Origin: DAOTWA01 sp034435955
GTDB taxonomy: Bacteria > Chloroflexota > Anaerolineae > Anaerolineales > Anaerolineaceae
Length of the DNA stretch: 25,530 nt
Assembly: GCA_034435955.1 (NCBI GenBank)
Contig: DAOTWA010000051.1
Location: 1 to 25,530, forward strand
Direction of reading: 5' to 3'
Shown: positions 22,741-25,530 of the stretch, one piece after another
Layout of the letters: each line of letters opens with the position of its first letter
Position numbering within the stretch: position 1 is the stretch's first letter
Translations under genes and position numbers: made by a program
The notes under the pieces: generated by a model
The model's database searches: none
The model's input: only the letters and a program-made list of their open reading frames with translations
What the model was told of the DNA's origin: nothing

Positions 22741-23746
22741 TCGCGGCCTCCTCGGTTACGAACGCCAGGTAATCCCCGGCCTGCGCTTCAGGACTGGCTT
22801 CGGCGAAGGCCACCGCGGCGTTCACCTCGGCCATCACACGGGCGCGGATGCCCTCCAGCTCATCCTTATGCGCCAGCCCGGCCGCCAGTAAGGCCTCTTT
22901 GAGGCGCTCAATCGGGTCCAGCTTCTTCCAGGCTTCCACTTCCTCTGCTTTGCGATAGTGAGATGCCTCGAAGCGCGCATGCCCGCGCACGCGGTAGGTG
23001 ACGCACTCGATCAGCGTCGGTCCATCACCTGAGCGGGCCCGTTCCGCTGCCTCCCGCGCCGCGCGGTAGACGGCTGCCACGTCGTTGCCGTCCACCCGCA
23101 CGCCCGGCACATTGTAAGCTGCGCCGCGTTTGTACAGCTCTGTCACCGCCGAAGATCTGTTCACCGTCATCGACAGAGCGTACTGGTTATTCTCGCACAC
23201 GAACAGCACCGGTAGCTTCCACAGGGCAGCCATGTTCATCGCTTCATGGAAAACACCTTCGTTGATGGCGCCGTCGCCGAAGAACGCCGCAGCAATTTGC
23301 CCTGACCTTCTCACCCTCGCCGAGAGCGCCGCCCCCACGGCGATGGGGATGCCAGCCCCTACGATCCCGAATGCGCCCAACATCCCTCGGCTGAAGTCGG
23401 CCAGGTGCATCGACCCGCCCATGCCCTTGCACACGCCCGTACGTCGCGCGAACATCTCTGCCATCATCCCGTCCATCGGCACACCCTTGGCAATGCAGTG
23501 CGCATGCCCCCGGTGCGTGCTGGTGATGGTATCACCCGGTTCCAGCGCGCTGACCACTCCCACCGCCACCGCTTCCTGACCGGTGGCTTGGTGCATCGTA
23601 CCCGGCATCGGACGCGTGAGGAATAAATAATACAGTTTCTCCTCGAACTCGCGCGCCGCCAGCATGCGCTCATACATGCCGAGCAGCATTCCGCGCTCCA
23701 GCCCCTCCAAATTTAACGCAGGCACCTCATCAGGAGTTGAGATCAA
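22733..23746 (-). CDS. TPP-dependent dehydrogenase E1 component, alpha subunit
   Basis: The 337-aa protein is an E1-alpha of the pyruvate/acetoin dehydrogenase type. MYERMLAAREFEEKL starts the family fold. MPGTMHQATGQEAVAVGV and TSTHRGHAHCIAKG (with the active-site His) follow, then GMGGSMHLADFSRGMLGAFGIVG. The TPP motif is FFGDGAINEGVFHEAMNMAALWKLPVLFVCENNQYALS (GDG...NN). RVRGHARFEASHYR is the phosphorylation-loop equivalent. The start is TTG at 23746 with GGAGGGG seven bases upstream, embedded in the end of the cyclase gene. The GxHxxTGQEA and SMHL details are shared by acetoin and pyruvate enzymes, so the substrate stays open: a 2-oxoacid, or an acyloin that is cleaved to acyl-CoA and an aldehyde. 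Confidence 0.95.
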   Translation of the reverse strand: MISTPDEVPALNLEGLERGMLLGMYERMLAAREFEEKLYYLFLTRPMPGTMHQATGQEAVAVGVVSALEPGDTITSTHRGHAHCIAKGVPMDGMMAEMFARRTGVCKGMGGSMHLADFSRGMLGAFGIVGAGIPIAVGAALSARVRRSGQIAAAFFGDGAINEGVFHEAMNMAALWKLPVLFVCENNQYALSMTVNRSSAVTELYKRGAAYNVPGVRVDGNDVAAVYRAAREAAERARSGDGPTLIECVTYRVRGHARFEASHYRKAEEVEAWKKLDPIERLKEALLAAGLAHKDELEGIRARVMAEVNAAVAFAEASPEAQAGDYLAFVTEEAANG

Positions 23747-23750
23747 GATC

Positions 23751-24443
23751 TTACCCCTCCGGTTCCAGAGCGATCACCCGCACCGGAAATGATTCTGCTC
23801 CCTGCAGCTTCACCGGCAGGATGAAGGTCGAAAATCGTTTGTTCACCAGGCCGCCCAGATTGGCCAGATACTCAACCAGCGGTATCCCCGCGCCTAACAG
23901 CACCTCGTGGTTGGGCTGACCGAAGGATGGGCTGCCATCCGGGTTGCGAACCTCGATCCCCGAGGTATCTACCCCCATCACCTTAAGACCGGTGTCCACC
24001 AACCAGTGGATGGCCTCGGTCTCGAACCAGGGCCGATGATGCTGCTTGTCGGTGTGATAATAGCGGTCGAAGCCGGTGTAGAAATAGGCGATGTCGCCAT
24101 TCCGGATACGGCCCTCTGCCACCTCCTTCAGTCCCTCTAGCGGTATGCGCTCATTATGCCCCCAGCGAGAAATGTCGATCACCGTACCTTCGCCGATCAG
24201 CTTCTCAAGGGGAAAGTGAGCCGCGTCCAGGCCGTCCTTAAAGTGGTGGTAAGGGAACTCGATGTGCGTGCCCACGTGGGTGCTGAACGTGACCTCAGAT
24301 AGCACGTACCAGTGCCCTTGCTCCCGTTTGTACTTAGAGAATTGTTCCCACTGTTCGGTCGGACGGGTATCGATCTCCAAGCGGTATTCCTCCTTCCCCG
24401 GGATGATCGTGTGGGACAAATCGACGATGCGGTAACCTTTCAT
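23751..24443 (-). CDS. Cyclase-family (kynurenine-formamidase-like) metal-dependent hydrolase
   Basis: The 230-aa protein is of the Cyclase family: RIVDLSHTIIPGKEEY at the N-terminus, then STHVGTHIEFPYHHF, the divalent-metal motif HxGTHxDxPxH with Asp replaced by Glu, then GDIAYFYTGFDRYY, VMGVDTSGIEV and the C-terminal ANLGGLVNKRFSTFILPVKLQGAESFPVRVIAL. I set the start at ATG 24443, which has GGAGGG five bases upstream, and not at an ATG far upstream inside the PfkB gene. Known members hydrolyse N-formylkynurenine, isatin or cyclic amides and esters. In this sugar operon a lactone or cyclic ester is more likely than a tryptophan metabolite. It lies between the PfkB kinase and E1-alpha genes, with short gaps on both sides. 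Confidence 0.9.
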   Translation of the reverse strand: MKGYRIVDLSHTIIPGKEEYRLEIDTRPTEQWEQFSKYKREQGHWYVLSEVTFSTHVGTHIEFPYHHFKDGLDAAHFPLEKLIGEGTVIDISRWGHNERIPLEGLKEVAEGRIRNGDIAYFYTGFDRYYHTDKQHHRPWFETEAIHWLVDTGLKVMGVDTSGIEVRNPDGSPSFGQPNHEVLLGAGIPLVEYLANLGGLVNKRFSTFILPVKLQGAESFPVRVIALEPEG

Positions 24444-24468
24444 GCGGACCCTCCAGTGAACCGTAAGA

Positions 24469-25401
24469 TCAGAGTTTGAAAACCTCGACCTGAAGATAGA
24501 TGCGCTCGACGTCCTCGCGCCGGCATTCGGCCGTCCTGGCGGTGAGCACCGTTGCCGCGCCGACCGCCGCTCCCCAGCGCAGCGCTTCGGGCCAAGCGTC
24601 CCCCAGAGAAAGCCGCCAGGCCAGCGCCGCTGATACGGCATCCCCTGCACCGGCCGCGTTGACCACCTCCTGGCGTGGCGCAGCAGCTAGATAGGTGGCC
24701 TCCGGCAGGCTGGCTAGGACCCCTTCTTCTCCACAGGTGACTACCAGCGCCAGCAGGCCATTCTGCCGACGAATCTCCGCCGCCTCCTCCCCCAGCGCCC
24801 GCATCGAACCGCTCTCCACCCCAAAGGTCTGGCTGAGTTCCTGGTGGTTCATCTTCATCACCGCCGGGCCGGCCGGCAGCGCCTGCAGGGCGGGGGCGCC
24901 TGGGCAATCCACCAGCGCCGGGACGCCCGACCTCTGCGCCGCAGTCACTGCCTTACGGTAAAAATCTGCCGGCGCTCCTTCCGGCAGCGACCCTGCTAAG
25001 ATCAGCCAGCGGGAACCTGGCAGCCGGCGGCTGAGCTTCCCAAGTAGTTCATCGCAGGCTTCATCTGTGACGCTGTAACCCGCGGCGATGATGTGGCTGT
25101 GACGCTGAAGGGCCGTCTCCACAATAACATGCGCCACACGCGTCTCGCCCTCCACCCACACCAGGTCGTGCTGGATGCCGTAGTCCTCCAGCAGGTTCAC
25201 CAGCGCCCGGCCCGTCTCGCCTGCCACGAAGCCAAGCGCGGTCGTCTCCAATCCCAGCGCCCGCAGCGCGACCGACGCATCGAATCCCTTCCCGCCCACC
25301 GCTTCGACTACGCGCTCGGGACGCATGACCGTGCCAGGGACGAAACGGTCGATAAAGAAAACCCGATCCAGGGCGGAATTGGCGGTGACAGTCAGGTACA
25401 T
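24469..25401 (-). CDS. PfkB-family phosphosugar kinase (1-phosphofructokinase / tagatose-6-phosphate kinase type)
   Basis: The 310-aa protein is of the FruK/LacC branch of PfkB kinases. It begins MYLTVTANSALDRVF, like the T.NPalD motif of that branch. VVEAVGGKGFDASVALRALGLET is the substrate loop (GGKG, with Phe-Asp where Ile-Asn is usual). LILAGSLPEGAP, VMKMNHQELSQTFG and VVTCGEEGVLA follow. The catalytic anion hole and base are in VVNAAGAGDAVSAALAWRLS (GAGD). Length is typical. ATG at 25401 has GGAAGGA upstream. It lies between the class II aldolase and the cyclase genes. Together with the aldolase it resembles tagatose or fructose 1-phosphate routes in which phosphorylation precedes aldol cleavage to triose phosphates. 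Confidence 0.93.
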   Translation of the reverse strand: MYLTVTANSALDRVFFIDRFVPGTVMRPERVVEAVGGKGFDASVALRALGLETTALGFVAGETGRALVNLLEDYGIQHDLVWVEGETRVAHVIVETALQRHSHIIAAGYSVTDEACDELLGKLSRRLPGSRWLILAGSLPEGAPADFYRKAVTAAQRSGVPALVDCPGAPALQALPAGPAVMKMNHQELSQTFGVESGSMRALGEEAAEIRRQNGLLALVVTCGEEGVLASLPEATYLAAAPRQEVVNAAGAGDAVSAALAWRLSLGDAWPEALRWGAAVGAATVLTARTAECRREDVERIYLQVEVFKL

Positions 25402-25422
25402 GGCCGGTTTCCTTCCAACGAA

Positions 25423-25530
25423 TTACGGCAGCAGCTTCTGCGCGAGGATGCACCAGGCGTTCCAGTCGATCCGCTCCAGCGCATCGATGGCGGCGAACAG
25501 GTCTTTGCCTGCCACCAGGATGCCGTGCGC
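25423..25530 (-). CDS. Class II aldolase/adducin-family protein, C-terminal fragment (5' end outside window)
   Basis: The last 108 bases encode 35 residues and a TAA stop on the minus strand, open at the right edge. The frame reads AHGILVAGKDLFAAIDALER, then IDWNAWCILAQKLLP. The phrase HGxLVxGKDLxxA followed by a helix matches the C-terminal part of class II (fuculose-phosphate-type) aldolases, where the His is a zinc ligand. The PfkB gene starts 21 bases after its stop, so it is upstream in the same operon. Only the tail is visible, so the call rests on one motif and on context. Confidence 0.7.
   Translation of the reverse strand, partial: AHGILVAGKDLFAAIDALERIDWNAWCILAQKLLP

Noticed and set aside
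1..25530. CRISPR arrays, tRNA or rRNA genes, complete insertion sequences, phage genes
   Set aside because: None seen: no regularly spaced repeats, no cloverleaf, no transposase or integrase; nearly all of the window is metabolic coding sequence.

Overview
The window is a dense carbohydrate-catabolism region from a bacterium, most likely a member of the Chloroflexota (Anaerolineae-like). The best organism clue is the ABC-transporter lipoprotein at 10778-11896. After its lipobox it carries a Val/Glu/Thr/Pro-rich linker of a kind I associate with Anaerolineae solute-binding proteins. GC-rich coding DNA, frequent GTG and TTG starts and many tightly packed SorC/ROK/PfkB-type sugar genes fit this, but I cannot prove the taxonomy without rRNA or a search.

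Layout. (1) 1-1825, minus strand: a DeoR-type repressor followed directly by an amidohydrolase-2 hydrolase that runs off the left edge. (2) 1826-2394: an AT-rich divergent control region with one strong sigma70-type promoter on each strand, candidate operators and a stretch with inverted repeats. (3) 2395-10509, plus strand: a tight operon of SorC regulator, KpsF-like SIS isomerase, zinc alcohol dehydrogenase, SAF-domain oxidoreductase, L-fucose-isomerase-like enzyme, FGGY kinase and an M24-fold protein with a damaged metal site. (4) 10510-15649: an ABC sugar importer (lipoprotein, permease, fused double ATPase, second permease) with its own leader. (5) 15905-17129: a ribulose-phosphate-epimerase-like enzyme and a small P-loop kinase. 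(6) 17126-25530, minus strand, convergent with the above: read in its own direction, a class II aldolase (cut by the right edge), PfkB kinase, cyclase-family hydrolase, E1-alpha, E1-beta and E2 of a 2-oxoacid/acetoin-type dehydrogenase complex, cupin phosphoglucose isomerase, ROK kinase, a second SorC regulator and an SDR oxidoreductase.

How it may work together (inference). The importer brings in a sugar or polyol. The dehydrogenases and isomerases reshape it, the FGGY, ROK, PfkB or P-loop kinases phosphorylate it, the epimerase and class II aldolase feed it to triose phosphates, and the E1/E2 complex yields an acyl-CoA. Each SorC protein probably senses a phosphorylated intermediate of its own operon.

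The combination is not one I recognise as a described pathway. The most suggestive piece is the SAF-domain oxidoreductase: its relatives, as I recall them, include the DXR-like (DRL) reductoisomerases that rearrange linear sugar phosphates to branched ones. With a fucose-isomerase homologue, a kinase and an acyloin-cleaving type of TPP complex nearby, catabolism of a deoxy or branched-chain sugar is a plausible but untested reading.
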